From NCBI GenBank assembly GCA_945902745.1, contig CAMDNE010000006.1:62001-126000 (forward strand): DNA of 64,000 nt, given 5' to 3'. Each line of letters opens with the position of its first letter. Within the stretch, counting starts at the first letter, position 1. This DNA comes from Chitinophaga pinensis. GTDB lineage: Bacteria > Bacteroidota > Bacteroidia > Flavobacteriales_D > Crocinitomicaceae. This document shows positions 35,869 through 45,349 of the stretch, piece after piece. The position numbers and the translations under genes were made by a program. The notes under the pieces were generated by a model. That model worked only from the letters and a program-made list of their open reading frames with translations. It was not told the origin of the DNA and did not search any database.

Positions 35869-35893
35869 AAAGGAGTGAAAAAATCACTCCTTT
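35869..35893. terminator. Bidirectional terminator
   Basis: AAAGGAGTGA and TCACTCCTTT form a perfect 10-bp stem with an AAAA loop. It lies between the LysS-domain fragment (plus) and the CsgG-like gene (minus) and may serve both. Confidence 0.75.
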
Positions 35894-35914
35894 ATTAAGC
35901 TTAAAATCTAGATT

Positions 35915-37123
35915 CTATTTTTTCGAGTTTATTGGTTTCTTACTTTTTAAAACGTTGAAACCAACACTTAATCCTACCATTCCTCCACCTTTTCTTGAAG
36001 AATAAAATACATTTACAGGAATATTTAACGATCCAGCTCTAAAGGTTCTTCCGATTGCCATTACGAACATTGTGCTTATTGCTAAACTCCCTCTTGTATC
36101 AGCATGTTTACTTTCTAAGTTATATTTTGAATTTATTTCTGTCAAAGTTTTCATAGTCCCATCCGCCTTAAAAAATGAAGGGTTTTGAGTTGGATCAGCA
36201 TTTTCTATTACTGCACGCGTGTCCCAATCACTAGAATTAAAATAAGTGTCCTTTTCCCCAAATGTACCATCCGTATCAAAAAATCCATTTGATACCTTTT
36301 TCAAACCAAAACCTGGTCCGAAACCAAATTCCCAGCCTGCCTTACCGAATCTAAAGCCATTCATAATTGTTGCAGTTGGAATAAATTGCCCTTGTTCTAA
36401 GCCTGAAACATTAAAAACACCTTCAACCAATGCAGAAAAATTCTCCGTTCCAACATATTGTCCTTCGATTTGATACCCAATCATACTGATTCCAGGGAAA
36501 ATATCTAAACCACCACGATCTGTTGAACGGGTTGCAAATTCTGCCATGCTTCCAACCATGTATGCGTATCCAACTCGAGGTCCAGAATTTTTTACTTTTC
36601 CAACATTATTGGAGGTAATTAATTCATTTTTAAATTTCAAGCGATCAACAAGTTCTTTTGAGGATTCAATTCCATGCATTTCATTCAATAATATTTCCGT
36701 CATGCGTTGAAGTTCTGGCTCTTGGTTATCGAATTCCTTCGTTCCCGTTTTAAAAATTGAATTGTTTTTAACATCAATTATTTTAATTGTTAAGACAATT
36801 TTATCTCCTAAAGCATCATAACTTCCAGAAACAGTATAATCAACATTCAATTCCTTGCCTAATTCTACTAAGCACGTTTTACTAACACAATTGTTTATGA
36901 ACTCAGGATTTTTTTTGAACGCATCGGCCATGTCAAATTCGTCATAGACATTATAAAGATTCAGTTTAATTAATTCTAAGCGAATCAATTTTGATGCAAT
37001 TGTTGGGGTTGCAAATAACCCATTAACACTTGGATTTGTTACTGCAATTGATGATTTTGTTTGTGCGAAAGTTGTGCTCACACAACCGATAATTAAGGCT
37101 AAATTGTAAATTACTTTTTTCAT
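35915..37123 (-). CDS. Secreted protein with CsgG/TolB-like N-terminus and barrel-like C-terminus
   Basis: A 402-residue protein with a signal peptide (1-20). Residues about 25-165 resemble the CsgG-like module seen in outer-membrane lipoproteins (YDEFDMADAF, then NNCVSKTCLVELGKELNVDY, then VSGSYDALGDKIVLTIKIID). The C-terminal part (about 180-400) is Gly/aromatic-rich and beta-stranded (GFRFGKAGWEFGFGPGFG, ending VGLSVGFNVLKSK), like a small outer-membrane barrel. I infer an outer-membrane protein with a periplasmic sensing or assembly domain. No pathway can be named. It lies 48 bases downstream of the next gene, probably in one operon with it. Confidence 0.65.
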   Translation of the reverse strand: MKKVIYNLALIIGCVSTTFAQTKSSIAVTNPSVNGLFATPTIASKLIRLELIKLNLYNVYDEFDMADAFKKNPEFINNCVSKTCLVELGKELNVDYTVSGSYDALGDKIVLTIKIIDVKNNSIFKTGTKEFDNQEPELQRMTEILLNEMHGIESSKELVDRLKFKNELITSNNVGKVKNSGPRVGYAYMVGSMAEFATRSTDRGGLDIFPGISMIGYQIEGQYVGTENFSALVEGVFNVSGLEQGQFIPTATIMNGFRFGKAGWEFGFGPGFGLKKVSNGFFDTDGTFGEKDTYFNSSDWDTRAVIENADPTQNPSFFKADGTMKTLTEINSKYNLESKHADTRGSLAISTMFVMAIGRTFRAGSLNIPVNVFYSSRKGGGMVGLSVGFNVLKSKKPINSKK

Positions 37124-37171
37124 GATTTTTGTTTTTTAGATTTTTAATGCTTTTATGATTTAACGTGATTT

Positions 37172-37843
37172 TTAAAAGTTGCTTAATGCTATTGCAATCC
37201 ATACAGTTATTCCAGCTCCCATTCCTGCCAATGAACCTCCTAAACTTTTTAAGGATCTTTTCTTTTGTATTCCCTTTTTTACAGCTTTGATTTCTGATTT
37301 GGAAGCTTTAGGGTGTTCAGTAATATAATTAGCAACATATGATTTCGACCCTGGGATTGGAAGAACGGAGAATATCATGTTCACAGGTAAAGCGAATATT
37401 AGAAAAACTGCTCCTGTTACAAATGACCCAACAAATGCTGCAGGAGCTTTATATTCTGTTTTAGCCAAATGTTGTACGACTCCTAAATAAAGTGGATTAC
37501 TTTTTTCTATTATTATTATTTCTGAATCTATCTTTTCAGTTTTTGTAACGATTACATTAGAGCTGGTGTCGGCTTCATTTACTACTTGATTGACGCTATT
37601 CAACGTCGAATCAACGTTTACTATTGGGATTTCAGAATTTAAAATAATCTCAGTTGAATCTATGCTCGATGTGATTGGTTTTGGTTGTTCTTTTTTAGTT
37701 GTTTCCCAAGGATTTTCTTTAGAATTCTTCTCCCATGGATTCGTTTGTGCGAAAACTTGAACGGTACAACTTGAACAAGAAATAACTAATAAAATAGCTT
37801 TGAATACTTTTTGAATCTGGAAATTAACACTTACATTTTTCAT
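37172..37843 (-). CDS. Membrane protein of unknown function with NPWE motifs
   Basis: A 223-residue protein with an N-terminal signal or anchor (residues about 12-33, with a possible lipobox at SSC), two copies of a short motif (NPWEKNSKE, NPWETTKKE), a low-complexity Ser/Thr/Ile region, and two C-terminal hydrophobic segments (about 137-160 and 201-221) separated by a Lys-rich stretch. I do not recognise the family. It is upstream of the CsgG-like gene on the same strand and may be its partner. Confidence 0.6.
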   Translation of the reverse strand: MKNVSVNFQIQKVFKAILLVISCSSCTVQVFAQTNPWEKNSKENPWETTKKEQPKPITSSIDSTEIILNSEIPIVNVDSTLNSVNQVVNEADTSSNVIVTKTEKIDSEIIIIEKSNPLYLGVVQHLAKTEYKAPAAFVGSFVTGAVFLIFALPVNMIFSVLPIPGSKSYVANYITEHPKASKSEIKAVKKGIQKKRSLKSLGGSLAGMGAGITVWIAIALSNF

Positions 37844-37974
37844 AACATTTGCTTTTCGTTAAGACAAATGTACATGCAGATGAAGGCAAGATGTTAACTG
37901 AATAGCGTAAGCAAAATTTTACTACTTGCGAAAAACGCAAATAATAAATACGGGAAGAATAAAGGGGGAATTAA

Positions 37975-38991
37975 CTATTCGCGTACTTCTAAATCGGCTT
38001 CAATTTTTTTCCTATAACCGTTAATCATACTTTTTACTTGTGCAAAGTAATTGTTTCTATCCTTCTCATTTACAGTGCTAATCATACTTGAATTGGCTAT
38101 TTGTTTCAAAAGAACACTTTCACTGTCTGTCACGTAAACCTCATCTGTTGTATGCAGTGTATTCATGATATTATGCGCAATAAAGAGTCCTGAATAGTCA
38201 TCAGTTTTGTAATGGATAGTGGTTGTTGCATTCAAGGTTTCATTGTGATACATTTCAAAATCATTTCCCGAAGCTGGTGCCTGCGTGGTGTATAAAAATT
38301 TTTTTCCTTGTGCAGCTTGATCTTTTAAATGGTCAACAAATTTATCTAAGTTATCTAAAAGGAATAATGCATATTCTGGCTCTTGAAAATGTTGCGCATT
38401 AAAGTAATAATAGATTTCTCGTGTAAAACCTCTTAACAATTCAGGATCATAAACCTCTTTTGACGGTATTGAATTATAAACGCGTAAAACTTCTTTTCCT
38501 ATTGCGAACGTTTGATCTGAAACCTTCTCATGCTGAAAAAGTTGATTTTTCAATTCTTCTAATTGCAAATGTGTTTTTGCCCAAAAGAACAATTTGAAGC
38601 GCACCAAGTGAGGGAAATTCAATAATTGCAGAAATGGCGTATTATTGATTGCTAGTGTAAGTTTTGGATTTTTCTGTTTTTTCAAATGAACTACACTGTC
38701 CAACATATTTTGTAAATAGGAGTCCATGCTGAAATCATATCCCGAAAAAGCTTGAAAGTCAAACACAATTTTGTTCTTATTCATTTCGAAAAGTGAATCA
38801 ATAGAAAAATCGAAATGCTTGGCCAATTTTTCAATTTCATAAATCGTTAATAACGTATCTCCTCGAAATCTTCGATAAACAGCATCTTGACTGATACTAA
38901 GAACCTCTCCAACAGCATTTCCTAAAGAATCATTTCCTTTAATTTTGCGTTTTATAATTTCAAATATTTCGGCTTGGTGGTCGATTCTCAT
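37975..38991 (-). CDS. HTH transcriptional regulator (XRE-like)
   Basis: A 338-residue protein. Residues 1-65 form a helix-turn-helix of the lambda-repressor type (VGEVLSISQDAVYRRFRGDT, then LLTIYEIEKLAKHFDFSIDS). The remaining 270 residues are helical without a recognised ligand motif and resemble long XRE-type regulators frequent in flavobacteria. Targets are unknown; the two genes downstream on the same strand (35.9-37.8 kb) and the divergent lectin gene (39.2 kb) are positional candidates. Confidence 0.7.
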   Translation of the reverse strand: MRIDHQAEIFEIIKRKIKGNDSLGNAVGEVLSISQDAVYRRFRGDTLLTIYEIEKLAKHFDFSIDSLFEMNKNKIVFDFQAFSGYDFSMDSYLQNMLDSVVHLKKQKNPKLTLAINNTPFLQLLNFPHLVRFKLFFWAKTHLQLEELKNQLFQHEKVSDQTFAIGKEVLRVYNSIPSKEVYDPELLRGFTREIYYYFNAQHFQEPEYALFLLDNLDKFVDHLKDQAAQGKKFLYTTQAPASGNDFEMYHNETLNATTTIHYKTDDYSGLFIAHNIMNTLHTTDEVYVTDSESVLLKQIANSSMISTVNEKDRNNYFAQVKSMINGYRKKIEADLEVRE

Positions 38992-39148
38992 GTAAATTCC
39001 TTTGACGATAATTTTAGAAAGATACAGAATTTTATAATTCTGGGGATTTAATTGTCGTTCATTTATGCTGCGTTAATTGTTAAAACAATAAATATAAGCA
39101 AATCCACTTAATCGTTTTAGTAGGATTCCAAGAGTAGAGATATTTTGA

Positions 39149-39181
39149 TTTGATAAACCGCTTTAGTTCAGCGTACATTTG
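39149..39181 (+). promoter_or_regulatory. Bacteroidota-type promoter of the LamG/lectin gene
   Basis: TTTG (39149-39152), a 21-bp spacer, then TACATTTG (39174-39181), matching the -33/-7 consensus of Bacteroidota sigma factor promoters. It lies 28 bases before the ATG. No LytTR-like repeat is present here, unlike the cargo genes at 19-32 kb. Confidence 0.65.
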
Positions 39182-39209
39182 CGGCGACCTAAACCTTTTT
39201 TAACGCTTT

Positions 39210-41363
39210 ATGAAAAAACTACTATTATTCCCTATTCTATTTTTAACTAGTATTTTCGGTTTGTTTTCACAAGAAAATTCTCTTCATTTAGATGGTACGA
39301 ATGATTATGTTAACTGTGGTAATAATGCATCATTAAATATTACAGGAACGAAAATAACTTTAGAAGCTTGGATTTATCCTACTAGTTTTCAAGCAAACGT
39401 TTGGCAAGGAAATGTTATAAACAAAAGTGGAGCTGGTGATAATGGTTATATGATAAGAGTTGGGAATAGTGGTCAAGTAAATTTCAATTTAGGGACTGGG
39501 TTCTGGAATGAAATAAATTCTGCCACAGGCGCTGTTACATTAAACAATTGGCATCATATTGCAGGAACCTATGATGGTGTAACAATGAGACTTTATGTCA
39601 ATGGTGTGCAAGTTGTTAGTAGTGCTTTAGGTACCAATATTGTCACTGCATCAAATAGTTTATTTTTGGGTGATGACCCAGGTAATATTGGTCGTTATTT
39701 TCCTGGAAGAATTGAAGAAGTTAAAATTTGGAACGTGGCAAGAACAGCGGCACAAGTGGTTAATGACATGAATACTAGTCCTTGCTCACCATATCCTACA
39801 GGCCTAAAAGCATATTATCGTTTCAACCAAGGCGTCGCAGGTGCTAACAATGTTGGAATCACATCTGTTATTGATCAAACTGGAGTAAATAATGGGACCC
39901 TTACAAATAGTGCTTTAAATGGGGCCACTTCAAATTGGGTTGGTGGTAAGCCAGCATTTCCAGCTTCTACAGCAACATTTACTTATCTGCCAACTTGTAC
40001 AGGAGCAACTGCAACAATAACAGGAAATTATGACGGAGTTTTTGGCTTTTCTCCAAATCCAGGTGGAGGAGTAATCTTGAACACTTCTACCGGTCAAATA
40101 ACAAATGGAACTGCTGGAGCTACCTACACAGTCCAATATACTATCTGTGGTGTATCAGCTACTGTTTCTGTAACACTCAATTCAACCAATTGCTGGGTAT
40201 TGAATGGAAACGCCTCATACATTCCAAATGGAGCTCAACAATGTATTCAATTAACACCAGAACTAAATAATCAAACGGGTTGCGCCTGGGATGATAATAT
40301 TATTGATTTCAACTCCAATTTTAGCCTTGCATTGAATTATTACTTTGGCAACAATATAAATGGGGCAGATGGAACAACCTTTACGTTTCAACCGAACCCA
40401 AACGCATGTGGAACTAATGGAGGACAGTTAGGTGCTGGAGGAATTGCCAATTCATTAATAATAGAATTTGACACCTACGATAATGATTATCCAACTCATG
40501 TTGTCGATATTGCTGAAGATCACATTGCTATAGAAATCGATGGAGATTTACAAAATGCTTCCCATTTGGCTGGACCTATTGCCGCACTGCCAAGTTCAGC
40601 CGCTATTGACGATGGCGCAATGCATGCCGTCAACATCCAATGGACATCAGCAACAAAAACGTTAAAAGTATATTTTGATGGTAACTTGAGATTAACAACT
40701 GTATACGATTTCGTGGCACTTGTATTTGGTGGAGATAATACGGTAAGATGGGGGGCGACAGCTGCTACTGGTGGATTGAACAACCAACAATATTTTTGTC
40801 CACAAACAATAGTAATATTACCAACTGAATTAAGTTCGTTTACAACCGAGTGTGATGGTGAAAGCGAAAAGATTGCTTGGACAACAGCTTCCGAAGACAG
40901 GGTTGATTATTTCGAAATAGAATATACGTATGACGGAACACTATTTTATTCTCTAGCTCAAGTTAAAGCATCCGGTACGTCCACCCAAACGCAATTTTAT
41001 TCGGTAGACAACACGTTGGATTATATAGGTAATATTTATTATAGAATTAATTCAGTTGATATTGATGGCCAATTTGAGACGTCTGATTTAATTTCAAGTA
41101 AAAAATGTTTTGAGTCAAATAGTGAACTTTTGGAGGGGTATATGTTCACAAAAAACAATTTAAATATACAATTGAATGAAGCAAATTTAGATTTAAAATT
41201 AATTACGACAACGGGCCAAGAACTTCTTTCAACAAAAACCTTTAACAACTCAAATATTGATTTTCAACAAATTAACGTTGCCCAAGGAATTTATTTACTT
41301 CAACTCACCAATCCTGTTTCAGGCAAATCCAAAACGTATAGAATATTTTGTTCAGAAAATTAA
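39210..41363 (+). CDS. T9SS cargo with LamG and L-type lectin domains
   Basis: A 717-residue secreted protein: signal peptide (1-20), LamG/concanavalin domain (about 22-190; LHLDGTNDYVNCG ... RIEEVKIWNVARTAAQV), a short Cys-containing domain (about 250-325), an L-type lectin domain (about 328-535; IIEFDTYDNDY, then HIAIEIDGD and VYFDGNLRLT), and a C-terminal T9SS domain (about 625-717, NLNIQLNEANLDLKLITTTG ... GIYLLQL). It is likely a glycan-binding surface protein. The end overlaps the convergent LacI gene by 4 bp. Confidence 0.85.
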   Translation: MKKLLLFPILFLTSIFGLFSQENSLHLDGTNDYVNCGNNASLNITGTKITLEAWIYPTSFQANVWQGNVINKSGAGDNGYMIRVGNSGQVNFNLGTGFWNEINSATGAVTLNNWHHIAGTYDGVTMRLYVNGVQVVSSALGTNIVTASNSLFLGDDPGNIGRYFPGRIEEVKIWNVARTAAQVVNDMNTSPCSPYPTGLKAYYRFNQGVAGANNVGITSVIDQTGVNNGTLTNSALNGATSNWVGGKPAFPASTATFTYLPTCTGATATITGNYDGVFGFSPNPGGGVILNTSTGQITNGTAGATYTVQYTICGVSATVSVTLNSTNCWVLNGNASYIPNGAQQCIQLTPELNNQTGCAWDDNIIDFNSNFSLALNYYFGNNINGADGTTFTFQPNPNACGTNGGQLGAGGIANSLIIEFDTYDNDYPTHVVDIAEDHIAIEIDGDLQNASHLAGPIAALPSSAAIDDGAMHAVNIQWTSATKTLKVYFDGNLRLTTVYDFVALVFGGDNTVRWGATAATGGLNNQQYFCPQTIVILPTELSSFTTECDGESEKIAWTTASEDRVDYFEIEYTYDGTLFYSLAQVKASGTSTQTQFYSVDNTLDYIGNIYYRINSVDIDGQFETSDLISSKKCFESNSELLEGYMFTKNNLNIQLNEANLDLKLITTTGQELLSTKTFNNSNIDFQQINVAQGIYLLQLTNPVSGKSKTYRIFCSEN

Positions 41364-42352
41364 TGAGATCCTCGAGCTATAAACTCGCAGGCAAGTAATA
41401 AATGTTTCCCAGGAACTTTAGTCTCTTTCAAACGATCTAAAATACGATCTACACTTTCTGTCCCGATGTGTTTTACCGGCTGTCTCAATGCAGAAATTGC
41501 GGGTTCCATATAAGCGAAAGCTTCATTGTCATCAAATGATATTAAACGAACTTCTTGTGGGATTTTTATATTGAATTTTTTTAAAGCAGCTAAGGTTTTA
41601 AATACGACTTGATTATTCAATGGAAGAAAAGAGTCTGCCCCATTATCTAATTCACGTTTGATCATTGCATCTATTTCATCTTGATTTTCCGGCAAATTAA
41701 TAACAACCAATTCAATTTTTTCTGCAGCACAAGCAATTCTCGTTCCTTCAATCCGTTTTTCAATTGTGGGTATTGATTCAGAATGTTGACTTAAAACAAC
41801 TAATTTCTTTGGTTTAATAGAGAACGCTTTAATTACTTTTTTTACTTCTTTTTTATTATCAATTCCAACAAAATCAGCCTCATCATCGCCAGGTCTATCT
41901 GCAAAAACGACTGGGATATGTGTTTCGTGTAAAATTGGAATAAGTTCCTGAATATCATTGCTAGGCGAAATAATCATTCCATCAATAGAACGTTGCAATA
42001 ATTCACGCATCAACGTCTTTTCCAATTCTTTGTCGTCATTTGTATTTACGATAAGTGCATTGTATCCGTTTTTATATAATCCTTCCTGAATTGTCTTACA
42101 TAACTCAGCATAAAAAGGATTTGAAATATCAGCCAATACTAATCCAATGGTTTTTGTTTTTCCTTGACGTAAGCTTTTCGCAAAATAATTAGGTACATAA
42201 AGTAGCTCCTTTGCCTTCTCTCTTATTAGTCGTTGCTTCTCTTTGCTGATATTAAATTCATCTCCTTTGTCATTCAAAACAAACGAAACAGTGGCTTTAG
42301 AAACACCTATACTTTGTGCAATATCCGCTAAAGAAGTCCTTTTTTCTTTCAT
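41360..42352 (-). CDS. LacI-family transcriptional regulator
   Basis: The start is set at the ATG giving MKEKRTSLADIAQSIGVSKA, the normal LacI N-terminus; the longer frame adds 14 residues from the upstream protease gene. The 330-residue protein has the HTH (residues 5-30), hinge helix (YVPNYFAKSLRQGKT) and a periplasmic-binding-like effector domain (TIGLVLADISNPFYAEL onwards). It usually represses a sugar-use operon, but none is adjacent, so the target is unknown. Confidence 0.9.
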   Translation of the reverse strand: MKEKRTSLADIAQSIGVSKATVSFVLNDKGDEFNISKEKQRLIREKAKELLYVPNYFAKSLRQGKTKTIGLVLADISNPFYAELCKTIQEGLYKNGYNALIVNTNDDKELEKTLMRELLQRSIDGMIISPSNDIQELIPILHETHIPVVFADRPGDDEADFVGIDNKKEVKKVIKAFSIKPKKLVVLSQHSESIPTIEKRIEGTRIACAAEKIELVVINLPENQDEIDAMIKRELDNGADSFLPLNNQVVFKTLAALKKFNIKIPQEVRLISFDDNEAFAYMEPAISALRQPVKHIGTESVDRILDRLKETKVPGKHLLLACEFIARGSH

Positions 42353-42374
42353 TTTATTTGATGAACCGTGAATA

Positions 42375-43178
42375 TTATTTTGGCAATTTCGCAACCATTG
42401 CTGCGTATTCTACCTCAAATTTTTTGTCGCCTTTACAACCCAATACAACTTTAGAATTATGGAAATGCTCAATTCTATTTCCGGGATCTGGGTGAGTACT
42501 TAAAAATTCTGGTTGACGCGCTCCGCCCAATGCTTGAATCTTTTCAAAAAATCCAGCGCCTCCATCGGCATTGTATTGCGTTGAACATAAATAAACAACA
42601 GATTTTTCATCGGCTTCTTCTTCGTGTTTACGTGAAAATTTCAACCCAATAAGAGCACCTGTAATTTGCTTTATAGCATCATGTTTTCCCAATAAAACAT
42701 CTTCTAATAATTGTATCCCAAACATTGTTGACATTTGCCTAGTAGAATGACGCATATCTGCATGTCCGATTTCATGACCTAAGACTCCAGCCAATTGATC
42801 TTCAGATTCTAAAAATTTCAAAATTCCAGTATAAACATAGATATAACCTCCTGGAGTACAAAACGCATTTAACGTACTATCGTCATGAATAATTCGCAAT
42901 CTCCAAGTGAATTCATCTTTTAAATCGACTTTCCCAGAGTTCAATATATTATCTCGGACTTTATACAAATACTGATAAACTTGTTTGTATTGAACTGAAT
43001 CTAAGAGTGGATACTGAGAAGTATTACTATCTATTTCATGCGCTACTTGTGCTCCAAGGTTTCTATCTTGGTCAATTGTGAAAAGGTTTATGCCTTTCCC
43101 TTTACTTGCTCCACCGCAAGAAGCTAAAATGATGACGAATGTAAAAATGAATGTGATTTTGAAAATAGGAGATTTCAT
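42375..43178 (-). CDS. M48-family metalloprotease lipoprotein
   Basis: A 267-residue protein with a lipoprotein signal (IILASCGG, Cys at about residue 21). The zinc site is complete: GHEIGHADMRHS (HExxH) near residue 138 and the third ligand in RKHEEEADEKS. It resembles the BepA/YfgC-like periplasmic proteases that help outer-membrane protein quality control. The gap to the PAP2-like gene is 17 bases, so it likely belongs to the rpoN - PAP2-like - protease operon. Confidence 0.88.
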   Translation of the reverse strand: MKSPIFKITFIFTFVIILASCGGASKGKGINLFTIDQDRNLGAQVAHEIDSNTSQYPLLDSVQYKQVYQYLYKVRDNILNSGKVDLKDEFTWRLRIIHDDSTLNAFCTPGGYIYVYTGILKFLESEDQLAGVLGHEIGHADMRHSTRQMSTMFGIQLLEDVLLGKHDAIKQITGALIGLKFSRKHEEEADEKSVVYLCSTQYNADGGAGFFEKIQALGGARQPEFLSTHPDPGNRIEHFHNSKVVLGCKGDKKFEVEYAAMVAKLPK

Positions 43179-43195
43179 TCTGATCTGATTTTGAA

Positions 43196-43849
43196 TTACC
43201 CCATAGGGTAAAAATAATTTACTAAAAATGTCATTATTACAGCCAATGACCAGCCCGTGTAAACTTCTAATTGTGTGTGCTTCTTAAGAAACAAACGTGC
43301 TGAAATCGTTAATCCGGAAGCTATAATTGCAAAAATTAAAATCCAAAATTGAAATTCTGCTTGTTCCACTGCATATGCAAATAGAAAACCACTCATTATT
43401 CCAACTCCACCACCATGAAGGCTTATTTTAATCCAACGATTAATAATTGTATAAATTACCGTCACACAAATTCCTGAAAATGGCAAGGCATAAACATATT
43501 TTGGCAGAACGTTTTCTTTAGAAATGTATAAAAAAACTGCGTATAAAATCAAACAATAAGCGAGCGTAATGAACATAGGAATACTTCTTTCCTTCTGATT
43601 CTCCATATCGATTGTTGTAATAATATTTTGCTTTCGAAGAATCACAAAAGAAATGGCCGGAGCAAGAATACTAAAAATTAAAAACATATAAAAAATCGCC
43701 ACTTTCGCTGTATCAGGCAATAAATAAAGTGATTCTTGGGCATCAACAGGAAAAGGTTGTGAAATCACGTACATTGCGATTAACAAACCATAAACAGGCG
43801 TTAATAATGGGAGGAATACCCAAGAAAGAATTTCTGCTAAAATTTTCAT
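43196..43849 (-). CDS. PAP2-like membrane protein
   Basis: A 217-residue protein with about six membrane segments. Near the C-terminus, SLHGGGVGIMSG and SARLFLKKHTQLEVYTGWSL resemble motifs 2 and 3 of the PAP2 lipid phosphatase family (catalytic His and the RxxxxxHxxxD box, here with Glu for Asp). Motif 1 is not clear. A lipid-phosphate phosphatase is plausible but may be inactive. It overlaps the end of rpoN by 4 bp. Confidence 0.55.
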   Translation of the reverse strand: MKILAEILSWVFLPLLTPVYGLLIAMYVISQPFPVDAQESLYLLPDTAKVAIFYMFLIFSILAPAISFVILRKQNIITTIDMENQKERSIPMFITLAYCLILYAVFLYISKENVLPKYVYALPFSGICVTVIYTIINRWIKISLHGGGVGIMSGFLFAYAVEQAEFQFWILIFAIIASGLTISARLFLKKHTQLEVYTGWSLAVIMTFLVNYFYPMG

Positions 43850-45306
43850 AACTCTTTTCTTAAACGGGCTACAGGAATATTCAATTGTTCTCGGTATTTT
43901 GCAACTGTACGGCGAGCAATATTATACCCTTTTTCTCTTAATAAATCAGCCAATTTTTCATCCGTAAGTGGCCGTTTCTTTTTCTCCCCTTCAATAGCTT
44001 CAGACAATATTTTCTTCACTTCGCGTGTAGAAACTTCTTCTCCGGAATCAGTAGATAACGACTCAGAAAAAAAGTATTTCAAAGAGAAAATTCCGTATCC
44101 TGTTTGAACATATTTACTGTTTGCAACACGAGAAATTGTAGAAATATCCAAACTAACGATTTCAGCAATGTCTTTCAAAATCATTGGTTTAAAATTCGTT
44201 TCATCGCCCGTTAAGAAATAATCTTTTTGATACTCCATTATGGCATTCATTGTCAATAACAGCGTGTTTTGACGTTGTTTAATTGCATCAATGAACCATT
44301 TTGCTCCATCCAATTTTTGTTTTACAAATTGCAAAGCATCTTTATCAGATCTGGAAGTTTTAGCTCCTTCAGCATAGGTTCTAAGCATTTGCTCGTAATC
44401 TCTGCTAACCTTTAATTCAGGAGCATTTCTTCCGTTTAATGTCAATTCTAATCGCCCTTCAAATTCAGTGATCATGAAATCAGGAATAATTTGCTGGTGA
44501 TTTTTAGAAGATTCCTTCATTGAACCGCCTGGTTTTGGATTCAATTTAAGAATTTCAGCAACTGCCTCCTTCAAATCTTGATCTTCAATTTCTAATTTTT
44601 TTGCAATCTTGTCATAATGTTTCTTTGTGAATTCATCAAAGAATTGCTCCAAAATTATTTTGGCTGTATATTTTGTAATATCCCCGTCTTGTTTGCGGTT
44701 TATTTGAATCAACAAGCATTCCTTCAAATCACGAGCTCCAACACCCGCAGGATCCAAATCTTGAATAATTATCAAAACCTCTTCAACCTCTTTCTCAGTG
44801 GTTGTAATATTTGCAGAAAAAGCCAAATCATCAACGATTGCTTCAATTTCACGGTTCAAATATCCTGATTCATCGATGTTTCCAATAATGGTATCTGCAA
44901 TCATGAATTGTATGTCATCCATGTCAAGCAAATGCAATTGCTCGGTCATTTTCTCTTGAAATGATTGTTCACCAGATAAAGGAATGACGCGTTCTTCATC
45001 ATCCTTACTTGTATTATTTGCCTTTGTCTTATAATCGGAACCGTCTTCGTCTATGTATGCTGAAATATCGAAATCGGCATCGTCATCTTTGTCGTTGTCC
45101 TCGTCTTTATCGTAATCATCTTCATTATCGAATTCATCCTCATCCTTTTCCTCAGCTCCTTCTTCCAATGCTGGATTTTCCTCAATTTCTTGTTTGATTC
45201 GTTGATCCAATTCCATGGTCGGAACCTGCAACAATTTCATTAATTGAATTTGTTGTGGAGAAAGTCGTTGTTCGAGTTTCTGAGCGAGATATTGTTTTAA
45301 GGCCAT
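43846..45306 (-). CDS. rpoN: RNA polymerase sigma-54 factor
   Basis: A 486-residue sigma-54: region I (about 1-50; LEQRLSPQQIQLMKLLQVPT), an acidic region II (about 50-85; long Asp/Glu stretch), the core-binding and HTH regions, and the C-terminal RpoN box ARRTVAKYRE. It directs transcription from -24/-12 promoters with enhancer-binding proteins. No enhancer-binding protein gene lies in the window. Confidence 0.95.
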   Translation of the reverse strand: MALKQYLAQKLEQRLSPQQIQLMKLLQVPTMELDQRIKQEIEENPALEEGAEEKDEDEFDNEDDYDKDEDNDKDDDADFDISAYIDEDGSDYKTKANNTSKDDEERVIPLSGEQSFQEKMTEQLHLLDMDDIQFMIADTIIGNIDESGYLNREIEAIVDDLAFSANITTTEKEVEEVLIIIQDLDPAGVGARDLKECLLIQINRKQDGDITKYTAKIILEQFFDEFTKKHYDKIAKKLEIEDQDLKEAVAEILKLNPKPGGSMKESSKNHQQIIPDFMITEFEGRLELTLNGRNAPELKVSRDYEQMLRTYAEGAKTSRSDKDALQFVKQKLDGAKWFIDAIKQRQNTLLLTMNAIMEYQKDYFLTGDETNFKPMILKDIAEIVSLDISTISRVANSKYVQTGYGIFSLKYFFSESLSTDSGEEVSTREVKKILSEAIEGEKKKRPLTDEKLADLLREKGYNIARRTVAKYREQLNIPVARLRKEL

Positions 45307-45349
45307 TCGTGTTTAAGCTATCAATCTTGACTAAATATACAAAAATCTT

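Noticed and set aside
39149-39209. LytTR-like site before the LamG/lectin cargo
   Set aside because: No TTTGTAAAC repeat is present; only a standard promoter is seen, so this cargo is left out of the predicted regulon.
43196-43849. Undecaprenyl-phosphate recycling enzyme
   Set aside because: Only motifs 2 and 3 of PAP2 are visible, and motif 1 is missing, so the specific role is not claimed.
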